From Allodiplogaster sudhausi (lineage: Eukaryota > Nematoda > Chromadorea > Rhabditida > Diplogasteridae), in the NCBI GenBank assembly GCA_945643635.1, contig CALZFC010000009.1, positions 2,837,501-2,901,500 of the forward strand: 64,000 nt of DNA. Reading direction: 5' to 3'. The notes under the pieces were generated by a model. It did no database searches. It was given only the letters and a program-made list of their open reading frames with translations, and was not told the DNA's origin. Position 1 is the stretch's first letter. Each line of letters opens with the position of its first letter. A program made the translations under genes and the position numbers. Positions 37,901-51,320 of this stretch are shown here, piece by piece.

Positions 37901-39648
37901 ATTCTGCACATTCTGCGCGCGGACTCTCATCTTAAATCTCCTCCTCAGCACATCATTGACTGGTCTTCAGCAAGGCGACACCATCCAACCGGCAGCAGAA
38001 CGCGAACAAAACTGCAAACTACTCGCACCAGTCAATTTGTAACAGCAGCCGCGAGCATAGCTTTCCATCCGGGGCCAGAGATGTCAAATGGAAAGGCGAA
38101 CAAGGCGCAATTTTTGCTCTCGGCCATTAAAAATACACTGTAGTCTCAGTCTCAAAATACGACGAGGACTCGGCAGTTTGACTGAGTGAAGAGGAGAACA
38201 GCTCTAGCGAGAGAAGAGTAGGAGCGGAGAGAGAATGCACGAGAGAAGGTGAGGAAAGAGAGACTCGTGGAATGGCGAGAACATGGAAGGCGAGAGGAAA
38301 GAGATAGACTCTTCCGCTTCTTCATTTACAATTTCATCGACGATCACGGAGGGGGCACAAGACAGAACGACTGTGGCACGCAACTTTAGAAGAAGGAGAG
38401 CGAGAGAAAGACGAAGGTGAAGCAGTAGGGCACAACCAGAGCCATTGTTGCATTGGACTGCATCTCTCGCCCCGATGAACTCGCGCCTGCCAAGGGGACC
38501 GGAAGGGTTCCTTTCCTTTCTTTCTACGCGGGAAAGATGTAACGAGATGAATCCTTGCTATGGAGCGGGTCAAGCGCATGAAGCATGGAGAGAGGGGGAG
38601 AGAGAGATAGAGAGAGAGAGAAATAGGGGAAGACAGAAGCAGTGGTTCGAGCCACGTGAGCAGTCATGCCCTTGACGTCAGCGTGCCGTACCATGAGGAT
38701 CTACTACATTTTGTGTCTTGATTTTAGTATAACATAAACAAAATGGAAAAGAGTGCATTGAATATAACGTAATCATAAGCAAGGTGCACACGGTGGAATA
38801 CTTTCAGTAGAAGCCATTTCAATGCAATCAAAGCCGAGGGTGCAAGTCCGGTTGAAATCTCAAAACAGAGACACTTTTTTTCCTCGCCCATATGTTTTTG
38901 GTTTGGAAACGGAGAAATCGGCCTAAAGTGCAGCCCAGGATAATGGTGAGATTCATCCGGAAATAGAATGAAAACAAATGAAGAAAGAAAAGACCGCGAA
39001 AACGAAGGATGTGGATGAGAAAGAAGATGGAGGTGTGTCCGGGAAGAAGAGCAGAGAAGAGAGAGAAGTGAGCAGTGATCAAATCGAGTGCACCCCACGC
39101 ATCAATCAGAGCGAGGGAGGAATGCGTGGGCCGGTTTGTTCGTTGGACAAGAATCATACTCACTATGCTAGACAAACCACCGGAAGGAAGCCTATTCAGC
39201 AGAAGGTTTTAAGACAAATGTGGTAATTTGAGACTCTTATCCGCAAGCCACATCATGCTGGGAAGTCTTCAAAAATAGCGAATTTCGTATTTAGTTTGGA
39301 AAGATGTGTTGCATAACTGGCAAATGCCTTGAGTCAATATACATGAATCAGCAAGGCGAGGCTTATCTACTGCGAGGCTATGGTAATGCATCAAGCATGA
39401 AGCGAAGAAGACTATTCAAAAATTTCTTTGTTTCGCAGTTCCGCGAGACATGGGATGTCTAAAAATCAATATGTGTGCAATTGTGAGACCTAAACGTGAT
39501 GTGTGATCTAAGGAGCATATCTTACGAACACACGGCTGCACAAGCAGAATGCGAGGGAATGGAGAAATGAGAAGTGAAGAGATGACGAAAGGAACGGATA
39601 AATTACGTATGAGCGTAAGCAGCAAAAGGGAAAAAAGGCTAAGACGAA

Positions 39649-39651
<3 letters not shown>

Positions 39652-39685
<34 letters not shown>
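39652..39685 (+). repeat. (GA)n microsatellite
   Basis: Seventeen perfect GA units, the cleanest in the window. Confidence 0.95.
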
Positions 39686-39688
<3 letters not shown>

Positions 39689-40144
39689 GGAGAGGGTTTT
39701 GAGAACGCGGCAGTGGGCTGGGTGTGAGCTTATACGCCACTTGCCTGCTGCAGGGCAGCGAATGCTTCAACTGGCTGAGTTGGTCTCGTGAGAAGGAGAG
39801 AGGCCTTGCACATAGAAGAGAGAAGAGAGAGCGGAGAAGGGAGGGGAGAACGAAAGAAGCAAAAGGGGAGGGGGGGATGAGGGAGACAGACCAAGTGGAC
39901 CAGTGCGTCACGAGCGAGTTTGGCCACTAAGAAGACCCCCTCGTCTGCCGGCTGAGAACATCCTAGATGGAGGGGGAAGCCATGCGGGGATGGCCACGAA
40001 GAGAAGGCCAGGAAGATATGGCTGGTGGGTAATGCCTCCTTGCGAAGATCAGCTTCATGCACTGCAGAAAAAGGGAGCAAGTGGAAAGTTAATGGAGTTT
40101 ATTGAGCTCTACGTAAGGGGAACAAAAGTGCAGCCTTATAGTGA

Positions 40145-40146
40145 AA

Positions 40147-40185
<39 letters not shown>

Positions 40186-40186
40186 T
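40145..40186 (+). repeat. (GA)n microsatellite
   Basis: GA units with one AAA interruption. Confidence 0.85.
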
Positions 40187-42021
40187 AGTGGGAGGGGAGA
40201 CGAGAGAAAGGAGAAGAGATGTGGCATGAGAGAGAAAGGGCAGCCTGTGCAGTGACGCACTCAATTCTGCATCACGAGAGCAAGGCGTGCAAGGGAGGCA
40301 AAGATGAAACATCAGAAGCAAGCGACTGAAAGACCTTCTCCCTGCCTTTCTCTCTATCTCTTCCCTTCCGCCTCCCTTTCTCTCTCTTTCTCTCTCTCTC
40401 TCTCTTTCTCTCCCTCCCTCTCTTCAATCGTTCGCTCTGCGGCCATAAACTAAGTATGGCATGTTATAATGCAAAAAAATCTTTGGCAGAATGTGCTTTT
40501 AAAAGCATCTTTTGCTTTCTGTTGCACTTTCGTGTGCCCTTCCTTCTTAAATAACTTTCCAATTCGTAATTATCCCCTTCTTCTTTTGCCTCGCCCCCTT
40601 TTCTTGCCACACTCTCTGAATGGACTCACAACCATTCGTATTTACCTCTCACAAGGATCTTCAAACGCAAAACTCTCGTCTAATGTGTGGGCATGGAAAG
40701 AAGTGAGAGAAGCAGCATCCATAGGCGAGCTAGAGAGCCATAATTTATTTGATGAGGAATCCTGATATATGATCTTTGAAATAATTTGCTAACTAAGTAA
40801 GTGTCATGCATCGAGACGAGAGTGAGAAAGAAACGGAAGCTGAAATGTTGTGATACCCGCACGCAGAAAAAAAATTCCATGCTGAAAATTTTAGAAAAGA
40901 CTGCTTTACTCTTTGGACAACTCAATCGTCGATCAAAGTGCATGGTTACACCGTTTCATCTGCAGATGGTGATAAACGGATTCGGCAAATGCAAACTTGG
41001 CACAGCAGAAGTGATCCCTCTCTTCAACATGAACATACAGAGAAAAGAGTATGTTTATTCCAATTTAATGACCCATAATGATATTCACATAGTCATCGAT
41101 AATTATAGAAAGAGGAACCTCGTCACTCGCAATCTCTGCTCCAAGGGGTGGAGAAAAAGGCGAATAATCTATTCTGTAAGGCGCATTTGCTGTCGTCTGC
41201 GCTGTTTTCCACTAGGCAATTTCTTCCTGCTTACAATTTCATAGAACTGCTTTTTATGGCTGCGAGGCAGCAGAGCTCTCGCATGTCATAAGCCATCATG
41301 CATCCAGCGTTTCTTTCATCTTCAATAACACAAAAAGGATCTTCATCCTCAAACGCTTAGAAATATGAGTAACAAAAAAAAGAAACACAAGCAGAATGTT
41401 TCACATCGGCATATGGCATTGTGCTGCAGCCATGGCGACAACACTTTCCGGCCAATCAATTGAATGCATCACAGGCAAAGAGGCATATCAAAGCTTTTAC
41501 AGGGCACTCGTCAGCTACTGCGGGAATGTTAGATGCATGAGTAGAATGAAAAATAGCCAGGCATTCAGTACAGGAAAGTGAGAACATCACCATAAAGAAA
41601 AGAAGCTTGCCCAAGGTGGGATAATCTGAAAAGCAAAAAAGGAAGAGACATTAGAATATACTACAGAGCACTCCGTATGTACAGCCGCACAAGAGGGAAA
41701 CGATAGATTGCGAGAGAGACAGAGAAAGAAATAAGGAGAGAGAGAGAAGGAGAGAGTGACAGAGAAAGAGAAGGAGAGAGATCGAGAACACCTAACCATC
41801 AAATAGAAAACCGTGCCTCGCGGACTCTGCTTGCATCAAGTACAAATGGTCTGCAAATTCGCAACATAAGCTACATGAATACGCACTTACTCACGATTGT
41901 CAGCGTTCGCCCTTTCTCTTTTCTCTATTTCTCACTTATTCACTCACTTGACCTCCTATAACCGGTGCATTCTCATCCATTCTTATCTCTTTCTCTCTCT
42001 TTCGATCTCTCTCTTTCTATC

Positions 42022-42024
<3 letters not shown>

Positions 42025-42054
<30 letters not shown>
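42025..42054 (+). repeat. (TC)n microsatellite
   Basis: CT units, about 230 bases before the tRNA-Lys 3' end. Confidence 0.85.
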
Positions 42055-42058
<4 letters not shown>

Positions 42059-42285
42059 CTCGCAGCCTCTTCGAAAGAGAACATCATGGGAATTGGCCTA
42101 TTTTCTTTGCAACATATTAATCTTTTGTTCCCTCTATGTGGTCATCGAATTCTCGTTAGATTCATATGTAACACTTATTTATTTTCTTGGTTGTAATTTT
42201 GTCTCCGGAGCATGTTGAAAAGAAATTTGATTGAATTGGGTGGGATAACACATTTATACATATTTTCAAAAACAACAAAACGTGA

Positions 42286-42358
42286 AGCCCGATGCGGGGC
42301 TCGAACCCGCGACAGCCAGATTAAGAGTCTGGTGCTCTACCGACTGAGCTAACCGGGC
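42286..42358 (-). tRNA. tRNA-Lys (CTT)
   Basis: On the minus strand the sequence folds as a full cloverleaf of 73 bases including the discriminator. The acceptor stem is GCCCGGT with ATCGGGC (one G-T pair). The D arm has TAGCTCAGTCGGTAGAGC. The anticodon stem is CCAGA/TCTGG with loop CTCTTAA, anticodon CTT at 42325-42323. The T arm has GGTTCGAGCC. No CCA is encoded and no intron is present, as expected for a eukaryotic tRNA-Lys. The internal A and B boxes for RNA polymerase III are intact. Confidence 0.97.
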
Positions 42359-42369
42359 TGCGAAGTAGA

Positions 42370-45300
42370 ATCGGGGAGGAAAGCTTTTGAAGAAGTAAAC
42401 TTTTATGATCGGAAGCGTGAAGAGTTCAGCAAGAGTAGCTCACCTAACAATAAGCAATTTATTTAAATTCAATGATCTCGTATTGTTCTCACCGATGGTC
42501 GGAATAAGATTTATTGTAGGTATAGTTAATTATGTCAATCATCTAGGTATTTCGCATATTTGTTTTACTCTTACATCGCATCTTCATTGTTCATGTTTTC
42601 AACATCTGTCATGTTTTCATTATAAAAAAAATCAAACATGGAATGCCATAAACATAAGCACATGGTGTAAATCATTTTTCTGTAGTTTGACGAATACAGC
42701 AGTACAATTGAAGCTTGTTAGCATGTAAGAAATTATCGAACCTGATTATACATATGTATGTATTTAAGTAAACGACTTGTGATGATGGGATGCGACTGGT
42801 TCTAGGATAGACGGCTATCACAAAAGTGATCATTTAATTGACAGAAGTGTTAGGTAGTAGGTAATGGTAGGTAGAAGGAAAACTTTCTTTGTATATTTCT
42901 CTCTTTTTTGAATACACTGCAGACAACGCCCATTTTACCAACCATGAGCTCAGGTAATACTCGTGGATAGCAACAACGAATAGCACAACACTAATTGTCT
43001 GGCTTACCGTTGGGCAAAGGAATACACATATACATATAAAAATGTATTTATATCTCTGTTTTGTCTTCAAATAATTGAATGAATTTAAATTCATTTTTCT
43101 CTTTTCTCTTTCTTCTTATGTGGCTTTCTTATAATGTTCCTTCTTGTAATATCACCTATTCGCCACCTATTGTGCGCCTTTTATTATTTGATTGCGTTAT
43201 TTTACACCTACTCCTACACATGCTGCCTTATTTCTATTGTACATGCAAGCCTGAAGAAACTTTATCTATTTTGGGCTATCAATTTATCTAAGTTTCAGAA
43301 AAGAAAATGCAGATTTAAAGTTTAAAAACTATATGCATTACTCTTCAACTCTCCTGTGAAAAAGAGAGATAATTTTGTTCATTGTTCTAGTGCTATTCCT
43401 ATTTCAGTTTTTTCTACTACCTATTACAACAAGAGAACTCGCTTCAGACTAATTAAACGTTCTATGAAAAGGCCTTGGCAAAACTTGAATTTACCTCACC
43501 ATACGCTTGTTTTCCACTTGGGAAACATATGAATTCGTATGATTTCTTCCTTGAACGAATACGTAGGAATATCCTCAAGTGTTGTTGTTTTACCGCGAAC
43601 GTCCAAATGTGACGCAAGAAGTAAATTCCTCCAGCTCGTTTAGTATGGCTGAAGGTGCTAGCGATTTGTGTAACCGCACAATTTTCATGCGAAATGTTAT
43701 AATGACAACTCTGTTTGCTGCTTTATGCCACATTTGAACACTACGGCCTTGGCACTCCTCCTTTCTCGTTTCGTATGTCAGCACCTCGAATTGTTAGCTC
43801 ATTTGTTCTGGCTTCCGACCCTTCTCCCCTCACCCCTTATTCTCGGTTTCTCTGCCAGCCTCCTTGTCTCTTCCCTTCCTCCTGAGCATTCATCAACAAT
43901 GCCAGCAGCACGAGATGAGCAATGGGTGTCAAGCAGAGAAGAATAAGAAGAAGCACAATGTTCCTCTCTTCCTTCCACCTTTCGCTTCCTTATTCTTCCT
44001 GTAGCCTTTTAATAACAGTCATATACCACGCATTCTTGAGAAAGAGTGTTTCAAACACTGTATTCGAATTTAAACAATTGTTTCTTTTCTGGAATTCCTA
44101 GGATAGAATCAAGACTTGACTAGGGAAGTGGTAATCAACTGCACCATATTCTTTTCATCCCTTCCTTTCCATGACCGCTCTTCTCCGTAGTAATTTATAT
44201 TTTTTGTGATGCATTTAGCCTTGCGTGGCATCCGCATCCCTCCTGCCTGCCCATTCCTTCCCCTGAATGGTGGCTGCCTTGGCCATGGCTGGTTGGCTCG
44301 AAGAAGGAAGGGCACAGCATGCGTGCCATTTCAGCTCGCTCTTTCCTCTTTCCCCTTTCATCCATATCCATCCATCCCCTGTGTCTCTTTATCTGCCCAC
44401 AAACGCTCATCACTCCGTCGACTCCAGTGCTCTCTTCCTAATACAACACAGTATTTGACTCTAGCTCCGCCTCACTCTTACTATTTGCCGTAACTCTCTC
44501 CCACTTCTTGCAGTGCCGCTTTAGTTCTTTTACTATCTCTTGTTTCTCAAGCGCGTAACTCAATGCGTGCTACCATTTTGTTGATTATCCACTCCTCGAT
44601 AAAATGAGCAGCAATGCATGGAAATCTCACTGTTTGGAGAGAGGAATCTCAGTCTCAGTGGTTGCGTCCAGTTTCCTGTTGTTGCCTAGGGTGCCGAGGG
44701 TGTTATCAATCCGCGAGTTGCGTGCACGGCCCGTGATCAGCAGTCCCGGCCCACGCTTTGCTCTCTTCTTCTTCCCTCATTCCTATCCTTCTCTCCTCTC
44801 TCTCTCTCTCCTTCTCTCCCATCCTACTCTGCCTCGCTTCCTCCTCTCTGCTCCCCGAACATTGCCCTCAGAAGTAGCATTCCGTTGTTGACCGTTGGCC
44901 TGCCGAAGCATTCCATAGGAAAGAAGGGGCAGAGATGAGACAAGAAGATTCATCTGCTAGCCGTGGGGATTCCAGCAAGGATAGATATTATATATATGTA
45001 GTGCCTCCTAGTGAGGAAATGGCTTTTGCGAGACAGGGATGGAGAAAGACTTTTGTCATGGAATGTGCACTCTCACCCAAATTGCTTGTGTGTCTTTGCG
45101 AGCGGAGACGCGCGTGTCCTCCGCCTCCCTTCCCTCTCTCTGCCTCCCCCCCCAGGGGTGCGGGCGGATCAATGCTCGCATGGCAGCACGCCGTTCGATG
45201 GCCACCCAGACACTGCCGACCGTCGCAGCTTCTCCTTCTCATTCCAGGCCAGAATCAGCTGCCTTCTCTTCCTCCTCCACCAGAATAGCCTCACCGTCCA

Positions 45301-46020
45301 CTCTTCACGCCAATGAGTAACGGTTAGCGCTTCCTGAACATCTTCCAATTTGTTTACACCGGCGATGGTTCACCTTGCCGTCTTTCTTCCCAGCAATTTT
45401 TGTGACACGTTATTCGTTCATGGTCCATTAATTTTGCGAAACTCAACATTTCCTCCGATGCTGCAATTAATCTAGCTGCAATCGTCGAGCCACAATGAAA
45501 AAAGCAAGAACGAAATGCTTTAGCCGCGCGACAGTTCAACCCTAGCTACGGTCGCAGTTCCTTTCCTCAATAGCTTCTAGTATCTCAGAGCCTGAGACGG
45601 AGGTTCTGCTTGCTTCCGTTTCGATTGCAGTGCTCTCCGCATTAGGTTAAGCTCTTCCGCCCTGTCACACCCGTTCAATCCTCGAGCCTCTTTCCTTGAT
45701 GCGCTTCCTAATTTCATGAATCTTCCATTTACATTACTTTCTACCATTCCTCGCTTCTTCCCTTGGGTTTTCATCACACAATTAGCGATAGTCTAAAGAT
45801 AAAAAGAAAGAAAGCCACTTCTCCCGCCGTCTCATCTGTCTATCGAGTGCTCTCGAGGCTGTTTTCTTGTAATAATCTAATTTGTAGCCGTGTAAGTAAA
45901 ATTGCAATCCATTCTGTCCCAATGTCTTGGAGTTTTATGTTCTACTCGTGTTACAAATCCTGCCAACTTTGCCGAAGCTCAAAATTAGCTGATACTGTAA
46001 TTAAGGACAGTTCAACAGTC
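42370..46020. other. AT-rich intergenic region without recognised genes
   Basis: About 3.6 kb between the tRNA and the MAP kinase kinase gene. Open frames here are short or low-complexity, and no family is recognised. The last part should be the promoter of the kinase gene. Confidence 0.5.
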
Positions 46021-46032
46021 AAGAAGAAGTTC

Positions 46033-48438
46033 ATGGAAAACGGTAAGGCAAAGGCAAATTTGTAAAATTACAGCCCAAATGGGGTAATTAACTTGGAAGC
46101 ACAATAGTAATTCAAATTTACTTAAGCACGGCGTCGACCCCCAAAGATTTCTATGCCGGATGTACTGGAGACTCCAACACTCGATCTGGACGACAAATGT
46201 GTAGTCAAGTACGATACTTTAAAATCATTAATGCATATGTCATACATAATTTCAACTTTATACCTGGTTTATTAGTTTGTTTCGGCCGCAAGTAATATTA
46301 ATAAACATTTCAAAGAAGCTAAAAACTTAAAGGTTTGTTGGGTTTTCTCTCAACTATCATCCATAACTGTGCGTTCTGGCCGAAATAATGTCAAATTAAT
46401 TACATTGAATGTTTCTTTTCTTTCAAACAATCGCATAATTGATACCACATTTTTTCAATGATTATGATTAAGACTAGATGAGAATACACCGGAAATCGAT
46501 ATCAAAGCAACGGAGCTGATTAAGCTGGAGGATCTTGGGAAAGGAGCATACGGTGTTGTCGAGAAGATGCAACACAGTAAAAGCGGACTCATCATGGCTG
46601 TTAAGGTTTGCATTTCACTTTTCTATATTCCATAGTTTTTACCTATTATCATCAGTAAAGTATTTTTATCCACAACTAAATTTACTCATTTGTTCATGCC
46701 CTTTTGTCTAGTTGTTTCGCAGAATAAAGAAAAGAAAAGGGAAATTTTCAGCGAATTCACTCTTCCGTAAATGATGAATCGCAAAAACGGATGCTAGTTG
46801 AACTGCATGCTTGTATGAAAAGCGACTGCTGTCCACAGGTTGACTTCTAAGAGTTATTTTTATCCAACTTCTTTGTCTTGTTTGTGTGTAGTGGGCTCGC
46901 TCTTATAATGATGCTTCTCAGATGGTCCGCTTCTATGGAGCAATGTTCCGCGAGGGCGACGTCTGGATTTGCATGGAGGTTTCATAACACACAGCAATAT
47001 TCGTAATATCAAGTTATTTTCGTATTCTAAGGTAATGGACATCTCATTGGATCGCTTCTATAAAAGAGCATTCGCCCACCAAGTAGTTATCCCCGAATAC
47101 TTTATCGCCAAACTCGCACTCAGTGTCAGTTTCACTTATTCTATTTGTTCTTGCATAAAAAAATATTTGTTTGCTCGCATGATACCGACTCACTACTCTA
47201 TGGAAGTATATCCGATATCCTAGAAAGGATTTAGGCATGAAAAGAGGAGGTATGAATAATCTTTTCTGCTTGAGGTTGTCGAGGGCCTCAACTTTATGAA
47301 AGAGCAGATGAATCTGATGCATCGAGATATAAAACCGTCAAATATCCTTCTAAACCATGCGGGTGCCATCAAGATTTGCGATTTCGGTATTTCGGGTCAT
47401 CTAACAAATAGTGTTGCGAAGACGGTACGTTGAAAATGCGTTGCTCCTTCTTTATTTCTATCATATTAATAAATCATCTACTATCCTAATGTGATTTTAC
47501 TTATATGTACTATTTGACCCAATTTGAAGGTCTCTGCCGGCTGTAAGCCATACATGCCTCCAGAGCGAATTGACGGGGACAACAAAGTAGCATATGACGT
47601 CCGTGCCGATGTCTGGAGTCTCGGTATCACTGTGGTAAGCGCAGAACTAGATTAATGGCTTCTTTCTCGTTGTAATCAAATTCTTGTATTTTCAATCAGA
47701 AAATCCCAACTTTGTACATTTTAGGTAGAAGTTGCTACAGGATCACATCCCTATTCCAAATGGAAAACTCCGTTCGATCAACTTAAACAAGTGCGTGCTA
47801 TAATTTTGACGATTTTTACTTTTTTATTTTCAATAATTTTCCCACTCGTAGTATATCAGTACGCATTTACATATACTCAATAAAGCACGTGGATATTAAA
47901 CTGTATAATCAAACTTATTCAGTTGTGTTTAAGGTTGTAACAGAGCCGCCTCCCAAGCTACCGGCTGAAAAATTCAGTCCCGAACTGAATCACTTTGTAG
48001 ATAGATGGTTGGTGATTCTCAATGATATCAGCTTATTTATGAATAGTTATATTCTTTCTAGCTTAGCAAAGGACTTCCACGACCGTCCAAAGTATCCAGA
48101 GCTTCTCTGCAACCCCTTTCTCGAAAAGGCACGCAGTCGTCATCCCGACTTCAACATGGCCACTTTTGTTCAAAGTGTAAGCGTTTGTTATCGTGACATT
48201 CTCAGAACTTTTGTGTTATGGCTCATCGCTTTGTGTGCATCTCCATGAGAATTGATCAACCAAGACAATATTGCATCGTCTCCAGTGCAAGAATACGAAA
48301 AACAAGACAAACAATGCTATTTCAATGATGGTACTGATTCCATAATATGTTTGCACTTCACTTGAAGATTTCTGCCTTTCTTATATAGTACAAGTTCAGG
48401 TACTGGAATTAGCAGACGTGCCGGTGACTTCTCGCTGA
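46033..48438 (+). CDS. sek-1: MAP kinase kinase, MKK3/6 class (SEK-1-like)
   Basis: Thirteen exons (46033-46042, 46127-46208, 46473-46605, 46752-46838, 46922-46978, 47032-47124, 47275-47424, 47530-47634, 47725-47790, 47934-48007, 48062-48174, 48250-48330, 48389-48438) close at 366 residues. The start MENARRR is inferred from a 10-base first exon whose phase fits. The kinase domain shows GKGAYG (53-58), the Lys of MAVK (75), MHRDIKPSN (HRD 170-172), DFG (190-192), the activation loop SVAKT (200-204, dual Ser/Thr site S-x-A-x-T), MPPERIDG and [12 protein letters not shown]. The sequence around VETPT-like [12 protein letters not shown] and [16 protein letters not shown] is closest to C. elegans SEK-1, the p38 (PMK-1) activator in pathogen defence. 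Role: phosphorylates the TGY loop of p38. The last two short exons are less sure than the kinase domain. Confidence 0.85.
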
Positions 48439-48444
48439 GCAGCG

Positions 48445-51315
48445 GGCAACCTTTCCTCTTATATTCTTGCTGTTGTCGACCCATCTTTTCTGGTCTATTC
48501 GCATTCTAAACTACTCTAGAAATGGACTTTTTTTATATAGGAATGAGTCATATTCTGTTCTTTGCCCGGTTATCGGCATTCTTTATAGGATAGCCGGATA
48601 TTTTTCTATGAGAGGGTTTCTAGCGCGTCTTTTTTTTTATATTTTCACTGTTAGCATATTCGAGAGGTCATATGCCAAATAGTCTGTTGCTTTCACTGCA
48701 ATGCGAGACAGGAGCCTCCATTGCGGCATTTCTCTTCCAATGGCCATTTCTCACATTCCGTTGTTTCTTCACTTTTAGCACGATATATGTATGTACATGC
48801 ACATCTATCCATGTTTCACATACATAGCACAATTTGAGTTCAAATGTATACATATTTGTAGGAATAGTATGGTAAGCACTAACACGTTGTTGATGAACAT
48901 TTCTCTGAGTTTATCAAAGTACATAATCTTAAAAAAAAAGAATTGAGATTGGATATATAAAAGAAATCTAGTTTAATAGCAATTTTTTTGAAATTGCAGC
49001 CGTTTTAGCCAAAATATTAAGTTAGTTAATATTTGTGTTGACTTGGAATCCTCAGAAATTCGAATGCTTTCATATTAGTCAATTTCTGTCTTTTCAGTTG
49101 TTCAAGAGTTTCGACTGTCCATTACTTTTCCCTCTCATTTCACATTGTCCATTACGTTTAACAAGTACCATATCTCTTTCTACATTATCGCCATGCTGTC
49201 ATAAACATGAAGAATGCATCTGTGTTTTCGGCTAAGAATTGCAGCAATGATCTAGAACATCGGAGAGTTGGAATGCTAGCATGCATTAAGCAGATCCCTG
49301 CTATGAAGAGAGTGGCCGAGAGAAGAATCTAGAAAAGGAGTTCAAAGTTCACTGTAGGAAAGAATTATTGCATTGGGCGAGTGTGCGCGATGTCATCACT
49401 AAAGATGCCGGTCATGTTCCGGCGCAGAAGAAAGCAGAGACAGAAGTGAAGGGGCTCGGGGCATCGGCGCCGAACCGGTTTGGCAGCCTTTCGAGGCTCC
49501 TGCAGTAGGAAGAAAGGCAGAAGAGATTCAGTGAGTATCGCGTCTGGCAAACTGTGAGGGGAAATTGAATAGTTGGAGAAGGAAAAAAAAGATAACAACG
49601 ACGACCATGCAATTCGCAAAAGAAGCCGTTGCGTGACATTCAACCGATCTCTGCAGATTATCAAGGCCGTTAAATGAAACGATACAAATCGTCTTCATTC
49701 TTTTCTCGCCAGAATTATCACACTCGGCAGATGTAGAGTATCCTTGTTGCTTTTTTCTTCTACTTGCTTTGTCGTTTCGTTGTAAGTAAATAGTAGACGC
49801 ATTCATATCTGGCTTATGTACGTAGTGAAGAAGTTGGGAGGGAGGAAGAATGAATGAAAGAGAAAGCCGGTGACATGTTAGTGGAGATGAGTGTCCCCCT
49901 GTCCCTCCCTCCCCATGGCCCAGTCCCCTCCATCCCATGCATGAGCCGTGGTGACCTCGATTTGGTAGTCTTTGGGTGTGCTCAGAGGGACGTTGGTCTC
50001 GTCCTAGTCGATGTTCTCCTCTCCTCTTTGCCAAGTGCATGAATCAGTGCTCACCTCAGATGTTCTTTCCACGAGATGTTTCTGTCTCGCCCTCAAGAGT
50101 TCGCATATTTGTTCCACGCAAGCCGCGCCTTTTTGCCTTTCTTGACGCCACAATTACAACGCATTTTAGAAGCCATGCTTTTGCTTGGAGAAAAACAAAC
50201 AACCAGACTAGGAAATTCAGCGAGTACTTTATAGAGAGAGAGAAAGCAAGTGTGACCCTGAGAAAGAACGAAAATAAGGAAGAGCGAGAGGTAGAGAGAA
50301 GGAAAGAAAAGAGGTAGAACGTCTAGCTAGCTGTTGCTTTTGATGTTGCTACCACTGCAGCTGTTGCTGTTTTAGATGTGCTTTTTGCTGGAATGTTCTC
50401 AGCAAGTGCAGCACAGACTGGACGGAAATTGTGATCCTCTGCATTCTTTACAGCTTTCTGTCTCTCTCTCTCTCTCGTTCTCATTCTTTCTCTGACTCTC
50501 TCTCTCTCCCATTCTCTGTCATTCTGTCTCCTACTCAAAGTGCAGGAACGATCTTGAATTGGTAATCTAAGGGGTAGAGACATGAAGAAGTGGTCGAGAA
50601 CTTTTGTGGCAGACATTAAGCAAGGCGAGCGAGTTCGCGATGCCCATTCAATCAAGTCTCCCACCATCTTCTCTCTATTCTTGTTGATTCCAACTGTATT
50701 TTGATGATGCCATTCGAGCTCCCCTCTCTCTCTCACACTCTTCTCTATCTCTTTCTTTCTCTCTATCTCTTTTTCTCTCTGTTTCTTGCCCCCCCCTCTC
50801 TCTCTATCTGCTTTCCCTTACTCGACTTCCTCCTTTGTTAACAGTATACTAATAACGACGTGTTTTGGTGGTGTGCTTGTCAGGACTGAAAATCAGCCCA
50901 CCAAGCATTCATTGAAGAATAGGACTGCTGTCCTTCGTTGCCAAGGTGTTTTCTTCCTAGCCAAGATGAAGAATGGATAATACCTCTCCTCCTTCCGCAT
51001 TTCCAGTCTCTGTCCTTGTCTGGCCAGCAAACCTAGGATAGTTGGGAGGAATGCAAGAGGCGAGGGGTGAGCATGGCCGAGCTGCCGCTATCACGCCTTT
51101 TGATCTCTGCCACTCCCCCCTCCTTCTCTTCTCTCTCTCTCTGTGCAGATCATCTTCGCTGTATCTCAAAACTCATTTTATCCATTCATCAAATCTCTCG
51201 ATTTCTTGTCTAGCATCGTTACTTTTCCGGTCGCTGCTTCGTTCAATTGGATCTTCCAGTAATTTGCGCAACCTAGAAGAAGCGACTCGGCGAGTCTGTG
51301 GAAACAGACAACTCC
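48445..51315. other. Intergenic region without supported genes
   Basis: About 2.9 kb between the kinase and phosphopantetheinyl transferase genes. It contains short GA/CT-rich patches (about 50220-50320 and 50455-50520). One exon-like frame at 49405-49508 is discussed among rejected items. Confidence 0.5.
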
Positions 51316-51320
51316 TCGCA

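Larger units (their letters stand above)
31785..42280. other. Gene-poor region dominated by purine/pyrimidine tracts
   Basis: About 10.5 kb in which every long open frame is Arg/Glu- or Ser/Leu-rich and tracks a (GA)n or (CT)n repeat. I find no exon with family similarity or convincing splice sites. It should contain the upstream control region of the nuclear receptor gene. It may also hide long introns or non-coding RNA genes that cannot be seen by eye. Confidence 0.6.

Noticed and set aside
40801..41244. 147-codon open frame, plus strand
   Set aside because: Long but with random-looking codon use and many Lys/Arg/Ile from AT-rich DNA; no family seen. Worth only an expression check.
49405..49508. 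Exon-like frame (GHVPAQKKAETEVKGLGASA then PNRFGSLSRLLQ) ending in a stop
   Set aside because: GC-rich third positions and an AAAG acceptor look coding, but no partner exon was found; the kinase gene already ends well at 48438.
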